Source: Antedon mediterranea (lineage: Eukaryota; Echinodermata; Crinoidea; Comatulida; Antedonidae). From it: DNA of 64,000 nucleotides. The translations under genes were made by a program, and so were the position numbers. Below, piece by piece: positions 1-11,190 of the stretch. The DNA lies in the NCBI RefSeq assembly GCF_964355755.1, contig NC_092678.1:15348922-15412921 (forward strand), in the 5' to 3' direction. The notes under the pieces are model-generated. The model worked only from the letters and a program-made list of their open reading frames with translations. It was not told where the DNA came from and did not search any database. The stretch's first letter is position 1. Each line of letters opens with the position of its first letter.

Positions 1-438
1 AAGAGTATAATAAAATGTTCAATATCATAACTAATTATACTGTTGTATTTTATTATAATCAAAGGCTCCAAATCGCCTCGGCTAAATTCAAGTCGGCCCA
101 AGTCAACTCGCCCTGAAGTCAACTCGGCCTCAAGTCAACTCGGCCAAAAACTAATCGGTCAACTACATTCATATTCATATTATTTTTCTTCTGTTCAGTA
201 GACTTATTTTGTCCCATTCATTTGCACTTTTTGCGTTTCATACTTTAAGGTGGCCTAGTTGACGTGAGGCCGAGTTGACTTCAGGGCGAGTTGACTTCAG
301 GGCGAGTTGACTTGTGGGCGAGTTGACTTGGGGTCGACTTGAATTTGACTTAGACGGGTTAAAGCCTTTGATCATAATAAAATACAACAGTATAATTAGT
401 TATTATGATATTGAGCATTTTAAATTTATTAGACTCTT
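1..438. mobile_element. Fold-back element with minisatellite arms (F1)
   Basis: The first ~165 bases and the stretch ~250-438 are inverted copies of each other: the left end starts AAGAGT and the right end finishes with its complement, and both arms share the motif AATTATACTGTTGTATTTTA (one strand or the other). The inner half of each arm is a tandem array of ~15-16 nt units related to AAGTCAACTCGGCC / GTTGACTTCAGGGCGA. About 80 bp of unrelated AT-rich sequence forms the loop. There is no coding capacity. The left end may extend beyond the window, so no target duplication can be read. The architecture is that of a fold-back transposon. Confidence 0.75.
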
Positions 439-535
439 TTTCCTATTGTTATTTCTACTCTGAAAGACCTACGAACCAAAAATATAAAATGTAATAGGAA
501 TTTGACTGAATAAATGATTTGCACATTTGTAGAAT

Positions 536-735
536 ACCTTTTGCACATTTAACGTCAAAACTGATCGTTTTTACATTTAACGTCGTGATGTTTGCACATT
601 TGCAGGTTATACATTTTTACAGATTTGCACATTTGAAGGTAAAATGTTTGCACAAATGTGGTTGTTTGCACATTTGAAGGTAAAATGTTTGCACAAATGT
701 GGTTGTTTGCACAAATGTGACTTTTTGCACATTTC
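536..735. repeat. TTTGCACATTT minisatellite
   Basis: About ten or more copies of the 11-mer TTTGCACATTT or its near-palindromic partner TTTGCACAAATG. The section ~625-710 contains two essentially identical ~41-bp higher-order units. Small reading frames crossing it are by-products of the repeat. Confidence 0.85.
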
Positions 736-737
736 AC

Positions 738-1366
738 GGCTCCACACGGTTTCATGATAACTGTGAAACTCGATGGCAGAGCAAACGCAAGCTGGGGGTG
801 GTCCATTATGAACGTCTGGCTAGTTATCGAAAGGTTCCACAGGAGAAAAAAAATACAATTTTCAGTGTTCTCAATGTACATAGTCAGTACAAAATTACGT
901 CAGAGTAGGACAATTACAGTATGTTACCAATACTGAAAACCATGACACAAAGATTTTCTACAGTAATCAAATAATAATTATCACATCGCGATACAGTACT
1001 GCTTACTTTGGTTCGAATCTCACCCTAGCCATCAGCCCAATCACGGCCATTAATGTGAGAGACAACTACGCAACGTCTGTTCATTGCAGGCTGTAGAAAA
1101 GGGAAAAAACTAAATACATCAATGTGTACCAGTTAGATCAATACACAACTTTACGATAAATACTATATGTATTATTATGGGAGTATGGTTCCATACGTGT
1201 TTGATCCAAACAATGACCAGGCTAATAATATGCAGCGCAACTGAGAGCTTGCTTGTGCGCTATAAGAATGAACTATTATTATTATTAACAATGGCGTCGC
1301 CTGTCAAATCTGGGATTGACTCTCATGTTGAATATCTTACAGTACAATAGAAGATTGTATTATATT
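738..1366 (+). repeat. R1 repeat, copy 1, 5' part
   Basis: This sequence recurs at ~15130-15460 and ~41160-41764 in the same orientation; shared landmarks are GTGAAACTCGATGGCAG and GCGTCG...TCTCATGTTGAATATCTTA. It contains a pol III B-box-like GGTTCGAATC at ~1010 but no convincing A box. No ORF is conserved between copies. It is the left part of the long composite repeat R1. Confidence 0.8.
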
Positions 1367-1888
1367 TCAAGAATGTCTTATTACCCTACAGGCTGTAAAT
1401 GTATAATATGTAATACCTTCTTAATGTTGATATAACGCGATTAGTTTTAAGCAATTCAACAGTCTTTCTGACTATGCTTTCTTTAAAACGTAGCATGGAT
1501 AAGGAAGTTCCCTCTGGCATGGTAATAGACACTAGATATTGTACGTTGCTTTGTTAAATGAATTACCAAAGGGTTACCAAATATCAGAATGCGAATTTAA
1601 GTTGTTTGGGCCTTTTCAATTTTCATAAAACTCGAAAATGTGTTAAAGCACGTCAGCATAATGTGAAGGCTTATAATGATATTTGATTTACAGTATAATA
1701 ATTGTATTCATGACACGTAATAGTAGGCTTAGGAGGTTTATATTCTTTGTACTCACTTTTTAAACTCGGTGAAATCATATTAGATTGTGAAAATTATGAA
1801 TCTATTCAAGGTAATGTAGCTTTCTTGTTATTCATTAGAATATATTTTTTTGCTCAGGCTAGGACTTATGGTTCTAGTGGTTTGCATT
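1367..1888 (+). repeat. R1 repeat, copy 1, middle part interrupted by Harbinger
   Basis: ~1410-1560 matches ~43220-43600. ~1590-1888 matches ~18200-18465 and ~56560-56840. At ~1601-1617 this copy has no fold-back insertion, so it serves as the empty site for the element at 16770-18194. It is cut at 1888 by the Harbinger element and resumes at 5708. No coding sequence is conserved. Confidence 0.8.
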
Positions 1889-2061
1889 AGAGAGTTTACG
1901 AAACACGACGGGAGCTCAGACAACGAGTGATTGACAGTGATAGCCACGCCCACTGGCGACACTGCGCCTGCGTAAGTAATTTCACCAGTTGTCGTCTAGT
2001 AGCAGACAACTGCAAAATTGCTGTTTTGCAGTTCACAGTGCACGAAAAAAAAATACAAACA

Positions 2062-3264
2062 ATGACTTCTCAATTAGCTGCCCAAAGTATGTATATTTGG
2101 TTATGTTTATATTTAAAATGATCATCAATTAAATAATGGGATCCTAAATAATGTTTGCATCGATTTCTGATTTATGACCTATTTAATAATAGATAAAATT
2201 ATCACTTAAAATAAAGTGCCATTTGCTGCCTAAAAAAGTAGGCTAGAAAGAATAGGCCGCAGGTTGGCGCACCTAGGCTAGGCCTAATAGCTATTACTAT
2301 CTAAGCTTAGGCTACTACTAGGCCTAACTAAACTACGGCCTATTCTATGCCTAGTCCTCCTACATATACTAAGTCACTAACTAGGCCTAGCTAGGCTGGG
2401 AAGGCCCTCTATTTTTTTACCTCCTATTCATATTGCCACGCTGTGTAGGTAGGCCAGGCCTATAATAGGCCTAGGGCCTAGCTAGGCTACTAGGCCTAGA
2501 GTAGTAGTAGGCCTAATTGTTTTTTTTTAAATATAGGTAGGCCTAGCCTAGGCTAGGCCTATATATTTTTGTGGCAATCCAAGTTGAATGTTTAGCCTGG
2601 CTAGCATTAGACTAGGCCTAGCCTCTAATGGTAGGCCACCTACCTAGGTTGCCTACTACTGGCCCTAGCCTAGGCTAGGCCTAGTTAGTAGTAGTATAGT
2701 ACTAGCTATATGCTAGTAGGCTCGAGCAAGACACACAAATTTAGCTTTTGGCGCAACCCATCCTACTTCTAGAGACTAGCTAGGTCATACCAGTCATTTT
2801 TCATCCAGACCTGTCTACATTGGTTTACCTAGATTTGGTTTGAGGCCTAGCCTATAATATACTGAGCTATAACAACATCAATGACAGAATACTTTTATTC
2901 TGTAGTGTTATTGATTGATATTATACATACATTTTTTATCCTATTTTAGCAAAAAAAATATCTCCAACTAAGAAGTGGTCTCCAGAAAAGGATGACCAGT
3001 TAGTGAAGGAAATGATACATTGGATCCTTTCCAGTACAGAGAAAGAAGGCAGCAACACGGAAAAGTATGGAAAGACATTGCAGGCAATCTTTCACCATCT
3101 TTCGACTTTAACTTAGATGGAAGAAATGTAAGGGATAGATGGAATCTATTAAAGGACAAGTTGAGGGCAAAATTGAATAATGAGATAAGAGGGTCTGGTA
3201 TCGCTCCATCAGCATTATCAGAAACAGAAGCTGCAATAGAAGATTTGCTAAGTCAGGAGTAAAA
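2062..3264 (+). pseudogene. Harbinger Myb/SANT-like DNA-binding protein, two exons, one frameshift
   Basis: Exon 1 is proposed at 2062-2086, starting with an ATG and ending at a GTATGT donor. Exon 2 starts at 2950 after a TATTTTAG acceptor; the two join in frame. Exon 2 encodes KKWSPEKDDQLVKEM, a typical first Myb/SANT helix. A single frameshift near 3018 is then needed to continue into RERRQQHGKVWKDIAGNL and GRNVRDRWNLLKDKLRAK, the second and third helices, followed by an acidic tail ending at a stop near 3262. In PIF/Harbinger elements such a protein partners the transposase and helps it bind DNA in the nucleus. The 863-bp intron holds the TAGGCCTA-rich tract. The intron is inferred from splice signals and phase, not transcripts. 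Confidence 0.75.
2220..2730. repeat. TAGGCCTA low-complexity tract
   Basis: Dense overlapping TAGGCCTA / CCTAGGCTAGG motifs fill most of the proposed intron of the Harbinger Myb-like gene. Shorter patches of the same motif occur at ~8640-9010, ~34060-34220 and ~40290. The tract is self-complementary at many scales and non-coding. Confidence 0.8.
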
Positions 3265-4139
3265 TGCCTTAAACATAAGATCAGAGAGTGGTGATGCAGC
3301 CACAGCACGAGCTGCAGGTGAAGAGGTCGTGAGGTGGTTTCCCGAATGATCGTAAAATCAAAACGGTACTGGGTATGACCAACTAGCGTTATTGTCACCG
3401 ACTAGTCATCCATTCATATAAGTACTGATGTAGTAGCCTACCTGTACGGTGACCATATAATGTGACCCGAGGCATGGCTAACTACGACTTTTAGTTGATA
3501 GAAGATTGAAAAAATTGTTAATAAGAGTTGTACTGTATGTGGATGTTTAATGAAATTATGTCAATAATGTTTACACACTAGGCATATAAATAGGGATAAG
3601 AAATTGTATTTTTAGGTTTCTTCTATAGCCCTCTCTGTTTTTGATAAAGGTGGTCTCCCATCTAACTTAAAACCATTAAAAGATTACTTGCTGAGTCCTT
3701 TAAAGTGTATATACTGTATAAGGTAATTAATAATTGTGCAATATTAAAAACAATGCAATATCAACAACTTTTAAAGTAAACATGCTTATGTATTCTGTAG
3801 TAACATTAATATATTTTAATGTTCAATATAAAGTTTAAACAGTTGAGTTCATAATATATTTTAACAAATTGAATACACTGTATTACACACGGTACAATAA
3901 TAATTGTGCAATATTAAAAACAATGCAATATAAACAACTTTTAAAGTAAATATGCTTATGTATTCTGTAGTAACATTAATATATTTTAATGTTCAATATA
4001 AAGTTTAAACAGTTGAGTTCATTTACAGTACTACTATAAATAAAATTGCCCTGAGACTTTACAGTATACCTAACTTACGTGTATCAATCTGATTGTATAA
4101 ATATGATCCAATGTATTACTGTATTAAAATTATTAACTT
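3265..4139. repeat. Harbinger intergenic region with 170-bp tandem duplication
   Basis: This lies between the two convergent Harbinger genes. ~3728-3851 is repeated almost identically at ~3898-4021, an offset of 170 bp (landmark TAATTGTGCAATATT). It is probably a local duplication inside the element. No ORF is supported. Confidence 0.8.
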
Positions 4140-5544
4140 TTAAAAAGGTGTAAAATGATTTATTTTATAATTACTTGTATTGCCTGTATAATTTATCGGA
4201 AATAAGGGCATAAGGGCAGGCGGATCTAATTTAAAGGTTTTGGATGTAATGTTGCCATAAAGACACGTGTGAGCATTTGTTAACAGACAACAAACTACAT
4301 TTTCCCAATTGCACTTAAGCCTATTTTTTGGGTTTTCTTGAAGTCCACAAATTTCAAATTTTCTATGATATCTCTGAATAGCCATTCAACAGACACCCTA
4401 GCCTGGCTCATGGATCTGTTAAAATCCTGTTGACCTTGTGTCAAGTTTCCTTTAAAAGGAGCCTGTAAATGGACACGAAGGGGATAAGCCGGGTCTCCAT
4501 AAATGCAGAGAGGATCTCCATTTAGCCGTACGGCATAACGTTCTAACTGTTGTAATAAGTTGGATTCTCTTAACATGAAGGCATCATGGCGACATCCCTC
4601 TATTGGTCCGAACAGGTTTGCGATTAGTCCATTTGGCGTGACAACTGACTGAAATTTTAATGAATGTACACGCTTATGGCCATTATATACAATTCTTTGG
4701 TGTTCACCAGGCCTACAAATTGGACGCACCGTCCCATCCACGAACCCCCAACAATTGTCAATCGCAGATTGCAGCAGCAAAACGTTCCATATTGCCAGGT
4801 GATAGCCAAGGCTGTCGAAAACAATTGCTAAACAGATGCTCGAATCCGTTATATATGTAATTCAGAGCCATATTCGTTATCATGCAGAGTTGGGGAATGG
4901 GCCTGGCAAACATTGGCACCATATCAATGTACCTGCATGGATATGCAAACCTTTTCAGCAAAATGCACAAAGTTTCGATGCCAGTAACTTTAAGACCGTT
5001 AACACATTTAACATCATCCTCTATCTGTAGAGCTCTCTGCAGTCGATAAATGTCTTCTTTTCGAAATCTTTAAATAAAATTGAAAGCATGTGTTGTAACT
5101 AAACTAAGTTGAATACCTAGCCTAGCCCTAGTAGTATAAATAAGTAGCCTATATTGGCTATAAATCATGAATAATAATATTAAAAATACTGTATTATAGA
5201 CAGACCAACAATTTATTAAATCAACTTGGTGACAATAAATTAGCCAAAAAGATTAGCTCATAATTATGCCAGACAATACTACTTTCTCTAAAGCCTACCC
5301 TACTGCCTAACTAAGTCTTAGTAATATGATGAATGATTGGCTTGTGGGTGATTTATCCCCGGACTTACCTGAAAAACGCATTACATTCGTCGTCATTGTA
5401 AGATTCCAGATTAAATTTATTGTAATCATTGTACTGAACATTTAAATTATTTGTTTTATTAAGATTATATAAAAGCAAATATTCCTCAGGGTCAATTATA
5501 TCTTCATAAAGTGCGATATTTAATGCATCTTGTACGAAAGCCAT
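4140..5544 (-). pseudogene. Harbinger DDE transposase, two exons, two frameshifts
   Basis: Exon 1 runs 5544 to 5369 from an ATG and ends at an AG|GTAAGT donor. Exon 2 starts at 5067 after an AAAG acceptor and joins in phase to give NAFFRFRKEDIYRLQRAL, the usual start of the Harbinger transposase fold. The catalytic triad is visible: D in CWGFVDGTVRPICRP, D in CIYGDPAYPLR and E in ARVSVEWLFRDI, as in the DDE_Tnp_4 family. One frameshift lies near 4775, just before the first catalytic D, and one near 4330, before VVCCLLTNAHTCLYGN. The product ends at a stop near 4140. It would cut and paste the element in the nucleus; this copy should not be functional. Intron positions are inferred. Confidence 0.9.
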
Positions 5545-5707
5545 GATGATTGTTTACAAACATATCAAGCCGAGCGTGACGCGACGTCGTCGTCCCATCG
5601 CGTATCGTAAACGAACTTTTTAAAGTGGACGACAACCATCTTTTCACGCATCAGCGCGCACTGGTAATCCGTCGTCGTCCCTCTCCGTCGTGTTTCGTAA
5701 ACTCTCT

Positions 5708-6500
5708 ATTGTAACGTGAACGACGTACTAACCCTATTAGATAATTCTATCTCACGTATACGCATTTACGTTTTACATTCTACGGAAACGGTTGAATTTA
5801 TATTACATTTCAGCATACTTTTAGATTCGGTTAGAGAGCTATATTATGTATAGCTAGCCAGGTTCATCGGCGCATCTAGCCTAAGAAGCCTACTGTAAAC
5901 CTAGCCAAAATGTTTACTTTTTGTCGTTTTCATTAAACAGTTTTATACTAAAACTCTATCTGTTATATTTAAGTTTTGCTGATAAAATGTTATCTTTGCA
6001 ACGTTTAACAACTTAATTTTCAACGAATAAATCTTAAACGTGTGAAAAGTAATCCGCACGTTGAGACGCATACAAAATCGGTATCACGTATCGGTACGAT
6101 ATAATGTGTGATGTAGAACGCGATTTGACCCATACATTATACGAGTACGGAGGTATTATTTGGGTAAGTAATTTTTAACGTCACGAGTATGCTGATGATA
6201 ATGATGTGTCGTCAATTCCTGATTTATAAATAATCAGATTTATATATAGGTTTCAAATTATACGAAGCTTCGGGTTGAACGATGAATTGAAACTAAAACA
6301 AAACCGACCGACCGATAGAGTGAGCTTTTTATTTGGCCAAACAAGCAAAGTTATGTAAGTATATATATAAAGACAAATATCTAACTTACAGTAGTAAGTT
6401 TGGTGATGTAGGGCGTTAACCACGGCGCGGTGCATTAGGCCTATACCTAAAATGTTAAAGGATTTTCTTTCAAAGCAGTCCACATCATTGTCAGTCTTGA
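5708..6500 (+). repeat. R1 repeat, copy 1, 3' part
   Basis: Continues R1 after the Harbinger. It aligns with ~18465-18609 plus 20040-20152 plus 20593-20930 in copy 2 and with ~56842-57440 in copy 4; shared landmarks are GTAACGTGAACGAC, CATCGGCGCATCTA and TTTCAAATTATACGAAGCTTC. The tail at ~6330-6460 matches ~57870-57965 (TTAACCACGGCGCGGTG). Non-coding. Confidence 0.8.
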
Positions 6501-6745
6501 ATTTTACCTGTTTTGTCTGCTTTCTTTAATCTTAGTTTTGTCTAATTATTTTAGAATTCTATATATGAATATAAAACCATTATTATGCATTAAGGTAGTG
6601 AACAAACTATGCAGCAGTTGCTAAGTATCGGCGGTGCATGGAAACATATGAAAAAGTGTTCGAGAACGCGCGCCTAGCGAATAAAAAGAAAAGCGCGTTG
6701 TAAACACTTAATGTCGGGCATTATTTGCGTTGAAACAGCCGTGAT
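6501..6745. other. Unassigned spacer
   Basis: AT-rich sequence between the R1 copy and an inverted-repeat-flanked LINE fragment. No ORF or repeat is recognised. Confidence 0.5.
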
Positions 6746-8618
6746 GTACTCGCACATACAGAATCGTCAGCACAACCAAGGTACTGAATAATACTAAAAA
6801 AACGAGGAACTGTGTACACGGCGTTTATATATTTAAAACGCTCTTTCGATTCTATTAGATTTCCTTATAAGTAAACTAAGAAAATCTGGTATAAAAGGTA
6901 AAATAATCAAAGTTATAAAAACAATGTATAGTAAACTAAAAGGGCATGTAAAGGTTGGCAACAAAATTGGAGAATCCTTTAAATGTGCAGTAGGAATACA
7001 ACAAGGGTCACCTTTATCTTCATTATTATTTAATATTTTTATTAATGATATAACTGAGTTATTACATACTGCTGAAAATCGAAAAAAAATAAAAATTGAT
7101 GACATAAATATTAATCACCTACTGTATGCAGATGATCTAGTTTTAATAAGTGATACAGTGTACTCATTACAAGATCTTTTAAATAAATTAACATATTATT
7201 GTAATAGGTGGGGATTGGTAGTTAACATTGACAAAGGTAAAATAATAGTATTTTTTAAAAAATGGAAAACTTAAGAACTACGAAAAGTGGAATTATCTTG
7301 GTAAAGAAATTGAAATAGTAAAATCTCTTAAATATCTTGGAGTCACTTTCGATTGTTCAGGAAATTGGGAAAAGGCCAGAGAACAAAATAATACACAGGC
7401 TAATAAAGCACTTTTCTCACTCAAAAATATAGTATATCAGAAATATGGACATCTACCAGTGAATATTTGGAACTACTTATTTGATGTTAAAATAAACCCA
7501 ATTATACTGTATGGTAGTGAAATATGGGGAAAACTAAACAACAAAACAATTGATGATATTCAAAATAATTTCTGTAGTTTTAGGGGTCGGGAAATCAGCC
7601 ACAAATGTTTTAATTAGAGGAGAATGTGGACGATTCTCTTTATCAATCGAAAGTGTAGGCCTACTCAATGTTATCCGTTATTGGGTAAGACTAGTAAATA
7701 TGAACGCGGACAAATATGCGAAGAAATGTTATAAATCTCAAAATAATAGTAATTGTTGGGTAAGCGATGTAAAACATATGTTATGCTCTATTGGTCATGG
7801 AAACATATGGTTTTCACAAAATAATGTCCTTGATAAATTGTATATAATTAATAAAATAAAAGAAAGGCTAACCGATATGGAACGCCAATCCTTTCTTGAA
7901 AGCATAAATATTTCCTCAAAATTAAGATATTATAAAATGTTCAAAAACAATTTCGGAGTAGATGGATACTTACTACGGACCCTTGATACTAGATATAAGC
8001 GAGCTTTAAGTCAACTAAGACTGGGCACACTTCAACTAGAGGTAGAAAAGGGAAGATGGAAAAGAATAGAGCGCAGCAATAGGTTATGTAAAATATGTAA
8101 TATAAATGAAGTTGAAGATGTATATCATTTTGTTACAGTTTGCTCTCGTTACAAGGAAATCAGAAAAAAATGTATACCTTCTTTATTTTTTGAAAATCCA
8201 AATACTTTTAAATTCTGCCGTTTAATGTCATCACAGGATCCAATAATTATTGATAATCTAAATATATTTATCATGCTTATAAGTTAAGATATATGTTTTG
8301 CTTAGAGAACGAAATTAATTAATTCAATTATCTTGTGACCATAAATTGCTTTATTTTTCAAAGTAATTATTATTTTGTTAATTACTAGGGGCCAGAGGCC
8401 TAAAGTAAATAAAGTCAGGCGATAAGCCTGAATGAATGAATAGTTAATATAAGGGAACTTTTAAGGGACCTCTGAGGTACCTTAAAAGTTAAGAAAATAT
8501 TGAGGGTTTCACTCAAGTGGTATTCAGGTTTTAAGGTAAAGGGAAACCCTTAACTTGGTATATTTTCCATTCAACTTCAGTACCTTGGTTGTGCTGACGA
8601 TTCTGTATGTGCGAGTAC
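6746..8618. repeat. Perfect 43-bp inverted repeats flanking a LINE fragment
   Basis: 6746-6788 and 8576-8618 are exact reverse complements over 43 bases (left copy begins GTACTCGCACATACAGAATC). The interval holds a 5'-truncated LINE. These could be termini of a DNA transposon into which the LINE inserted, but no target duplication is evident outside them. Confidence 0.75.
6840..8442 (+). pseudogene. 5'-truncated LINE, reverse transcriptase C-terminal half
   Basis: Starts inside the reverse transcriptase: QQGSPLSSLLFNIFINDI (motif B region) and LLYADDLVLISD (catalytic YADD) lie at ~6990-7160. A stop or frameshift near 7270 breaks the frame. SLKYLGVTFD and PIILYGSEIWG follow in another frame, and a third frame runs to 8287. 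The C-terminus has a cysteine/histidine cluster, CKICNINEVEDVYHFVTVC, as found in many non-LTR retrotransposons. The 3' end is a short TGAA-type tail (~8430-8442) after AATAAAGTCAGGCGATAAGC. The endonuclease and 5' half are missing, the usual result of incomplete target-primed reverse transcription. I do not assign a clade. Confidence 0.85.
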
Positions 8619-8639
8619 TATGCCTACTTGTAGAAAGCC

Positions 8640-9075
8640 CCAGTCTAGGCTAACTGGAGATGGTAGGCCCCCTGTTGGTCTGCCCACTAACCAGCCTAGG
8701 ATTCATGTTTGGTTTGAGTAGCATCTAGACTTTTATTTGCTGATCCTCATACAAATTAGTCTAGGCCTATATATTCATTTATTTGTTTTTGTTTTGACTA
8801 CCATTATTTTCGTGGAAGATGGCATACCATTTCGTTGTAATAGAAATTAGCCTCATTCTAGTAGGCCTAGGCTAGCATATCTACAGTTAGAGATGCTAGG
8901 ATAGGCCTGCCCAGTAACCAGCCTAGGATGCATATGCCTCAATACAGACAGGTTTAAGCCTACACAAAATGTTGATTTGTTAGTAGAATCTAGGCTAGAC
9001 CTATTTTTCTTGATCCTCATACAAATTAGTCTAGGTCTAATATTCATTTACTTGTTTTTGTTTTGACTGCCATTT
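8640..9075. repeat. Degenerate ~240-bp direct duplication
   Basis: ~8640-8805 is repeated with divergence at ~8885-9075; both contain CCAGCCTAGGAT and TGATCCTCATACAAATTAGT, then ATTTGTTTTTGTTTTGACT. The copies are rich in TAGGCCTA-like words. Non-coding. Confidence 0.7.
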
Positions 9076-9352
9076 TCTATTTATTGATCATCGTCCACAA
9101 ACTTTTCTCTTCATCATCCCCAATCCCCCAACCACTTACACTTTTATAGAATATGCACATTCGTTTTAGAGAGGAGGAAAGTGATTGGACCATAGGGGAA
9201 TTAAATCCTCTGTTGATTGGACAATGGGACAACTCATGAATATTTATGATAATTTTTACCCTTAAGTTTTAGTGTTTTTTAAAAATTCTTAAGTTTTATG
9301 GGTAAATACTTCCCTTAGCCTAAGTAAGATTGGTGAATACGGCCACTGAAAT
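9076..9352. other. Unassigned; possible transposon end
   Basis: No ORF. ~9240-9345 is a run of TTAAG-rich sequence ending GGTGAATACGGCC, a form seen at the ends of some DNA transposons, but I found no matching inverted end nearby. Confidence 0.3.
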
Positions 9353-9717
9353 TTGCTTTCAAATGTTAAGGATATTACTCTACTTAACGTTGTAGTATCT
9401 CATGACTTGTCTTGGTCACATCGAGTGGAAAAGGTTACATTAGAATTCAATAAGATGCTGGGTTTTATTCGACCGGATATTCTACTTCAATCCTGCTGTA
9501 ACTATATAAATATGTCCAATACTGTTCTTCAATCTGGTATCTCTACCGACAATGCCACATAGATAAGATAGAGAAGATTCAAAGAAGAGATTTATACTTC
9601 ACCGGCGAATTTTGGAACAATCTTGAACTTAAATTAAACACTCGCATTAAACTCACTTTTATGTTTGTCTTAAATATTGTAGACAGTCTACAGAATTGTT
9701 TCTAATTATGATTACCT

Positions 9718-10304
9718 AAGCTAATAAGCTAATAGATTATATTTACACTTTTGCAGCATTTACTATTTATAGAATAAAAATGTTATCTGCACTAAATAAG
9801 CCAGTGGGTAAATCTTTATGGAATTCATTTAAAAGCAATATGTTATATAACATTGAATGTGAAACATTTAACAATAAAGAAACAAGTATAGACAAATGGG
9901 TAGCTTTAAGAAATAAGATTATGATAATATAATTTCTAATTTGATACGATTAACAGAAAAAGAATTACAGTGATACGGGTTACTGGTGGTACTAAGCTAT
10001 TATTGTTTTTTTTTTATCATGTATATAAATATATTGTATAATCCGGGTTGTAAAATGAAAACAAACAAATGAAAATGTGTGAACTATTTTAAAACGGGAT
10101 AGATGATAATGATGATCCTGTCAAGTGTATAACAAAATATAAGAAAATTAATGAAAAAAAGAGTAATACAGAATTCATATATGTAAAAATGTTACTTATG
10201 AACTGTAACGACATTTACAAGTTAAATAATACGATTTTATGTAATATGAGATAATATGAATGTGAATAAAAGTGGTGTTTGCGCCACAAAAGAGAAAAAA
10301 AAAA
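9718..10304 (+). mobile_element. A-tailed retroposon with 11-bp target duplication
   Basis: 587 bp ending in an A-rich tail. It is bounded by identical 11-mers TATGATTACCT at 9707-9717 and 10305-10315. AATAAAAG occurs just upstream of the tail and a small hairpin, GGTGTTTGCGCCAC, lies beside it. A short frame reads KSLWNSFKSNMLYNIE, suggesting the 3' end of a LINE. It splits the LINE fragment around it. Confidence 0.85.
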
Positions 10305-10633
10305 TATGATTACCTATTATTATTAACAGCAGGCAATTTAATGTTTATTGTTGGAGTATCACGCCTAATTAACAGAAACTATTGGCCTCTTTTGCCACTA
10401 GCTATTGTGTGTATTGTTTTGTTTGTATAAATGTGTTTGCCGTTAAAAAAACATATAAAAACATAAAAAGTTTTTCATATCATGGTGCTAGTTTATGGAA
10501 TACTCTAAAAAAACCAATGCAAAATGCCACAAATTTGAATACTTTCAAAAAATTATTGGTGTGATTTATTATTTATTTTGTACTCTTATCACAAATGTAA
10601 TTAAGGTTTCTGTTCATATATTTTTGTTCTCTA

Positions 10634-10713
10634 ATTTGTTATTTTTAAAATTTGTTATTTTTAAAATTTGTTATTTTTAAAATTTGTTATTTTTAAAATT
10701 TGTTATTTTTAAA
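10634..10713. repeat. 16-bp tandem repeat
   Basis: Five near-perfect copies of AATTTGTTATTTTTAA within the 3' untranslated part of the LINE fragment. Confidence 0.9.
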
Positions 10714-10815
10714 TGTGTAATGTACTACTGTTAGTTGATCACGGCCTTGTAGAAGAACACCTTTATGGTGACACAAGCTTTTCCGTGTTAAAATAAAGTA
10801 TTATTATTATTATAG

Positions 10816-11190
10816 AAATAAAAACACAGTACCTGTCGTGGAGTGATAACGCTGCTGCTTGAACCTCACAGGCATGGGAAGAATCATGGAAATCACCTTA
10901 TTAAAATGATTTTTCTTAGAACTAAGCTTTATCATCCTATTTGAGTAAGCTAGGCCAAATATTTCATTTTATTTTTTCGCGCCGCGCCTTTATGCATAAT
11001 TATAATATTCAAGAGAACGGAAGCATTAGGAAACAGTTATAATGTGCAAGCTTATAGTTTACTAAGGCTGAAAAATAAGTATTTGAAACTTGGAACGTGC
11101 ATGCGCAATACCCAAAGTACGTATGAGAGAGAGTCTAATAGGAATTGGTAAACACGAACTGGGCATGCGCTTAGAGAGTATATTAGTCTA
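10816..11190. other. Unassigned spacer
   Basis: AT-rich sequence without an ORF or recognisable repeat between the LINE tail and the inverted-repeat element that follows. Confidence 0.4.

Larger units (their letters stand above)
1889..5707. mobile_element. Harbinger DNA transposon with two genes
   Basis: A 3819-bp element with a perfect 23-bp terminal inverted repeat starting AGAGAGTTTACGAAACACGA at 1889 and ending with the complement at 5707. It is flanked by a 3-bp direct repeat ATT (1886-1888, 5708-5710). Two other R1 copies (~18460 and ~56842) lack the element and read straight through this point, confirming both boundaries. It carries a Myb/SANT-like gene on + and a DDE transposase on -, the standard PIF/Harbinger two-gene layout in animals. 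Both genes carry frameshifts, so this copy is probably inactive, but the perfect inverted repeats suggest a fairly recent insertion. Confidence 0.95.
9353..10815 (+). pseudogene. LINE 3' fragment, interrupted by a retroposon
   Basis: The left piece encodes VVVSHDLSWSHRVEKVT, like the region following the YADD motif in CR1/Jockey-type LINEs. The right piece encodes IKSFSYHGASLWNTLKKPM, the typical C-terminal block of the same group. The pieces are separated by the 587-bp insertion at 9718-10304. The 3' end carries AATAAAG followed by an ATT microsatellite (~10793-10815), a normal LINE tail. Many stops make this a dead copy. It includes the minisatellite at 10634-10713. Confidence 0.75.

Noticed and set aside
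1005-1030. GGTTCGAATC resembling a tRNA B box (also at ~15389)
   Set aside because: No A box at the right distance and no cloverleaf, so neither a tRNA nor a clear tRNA-derived SINE.
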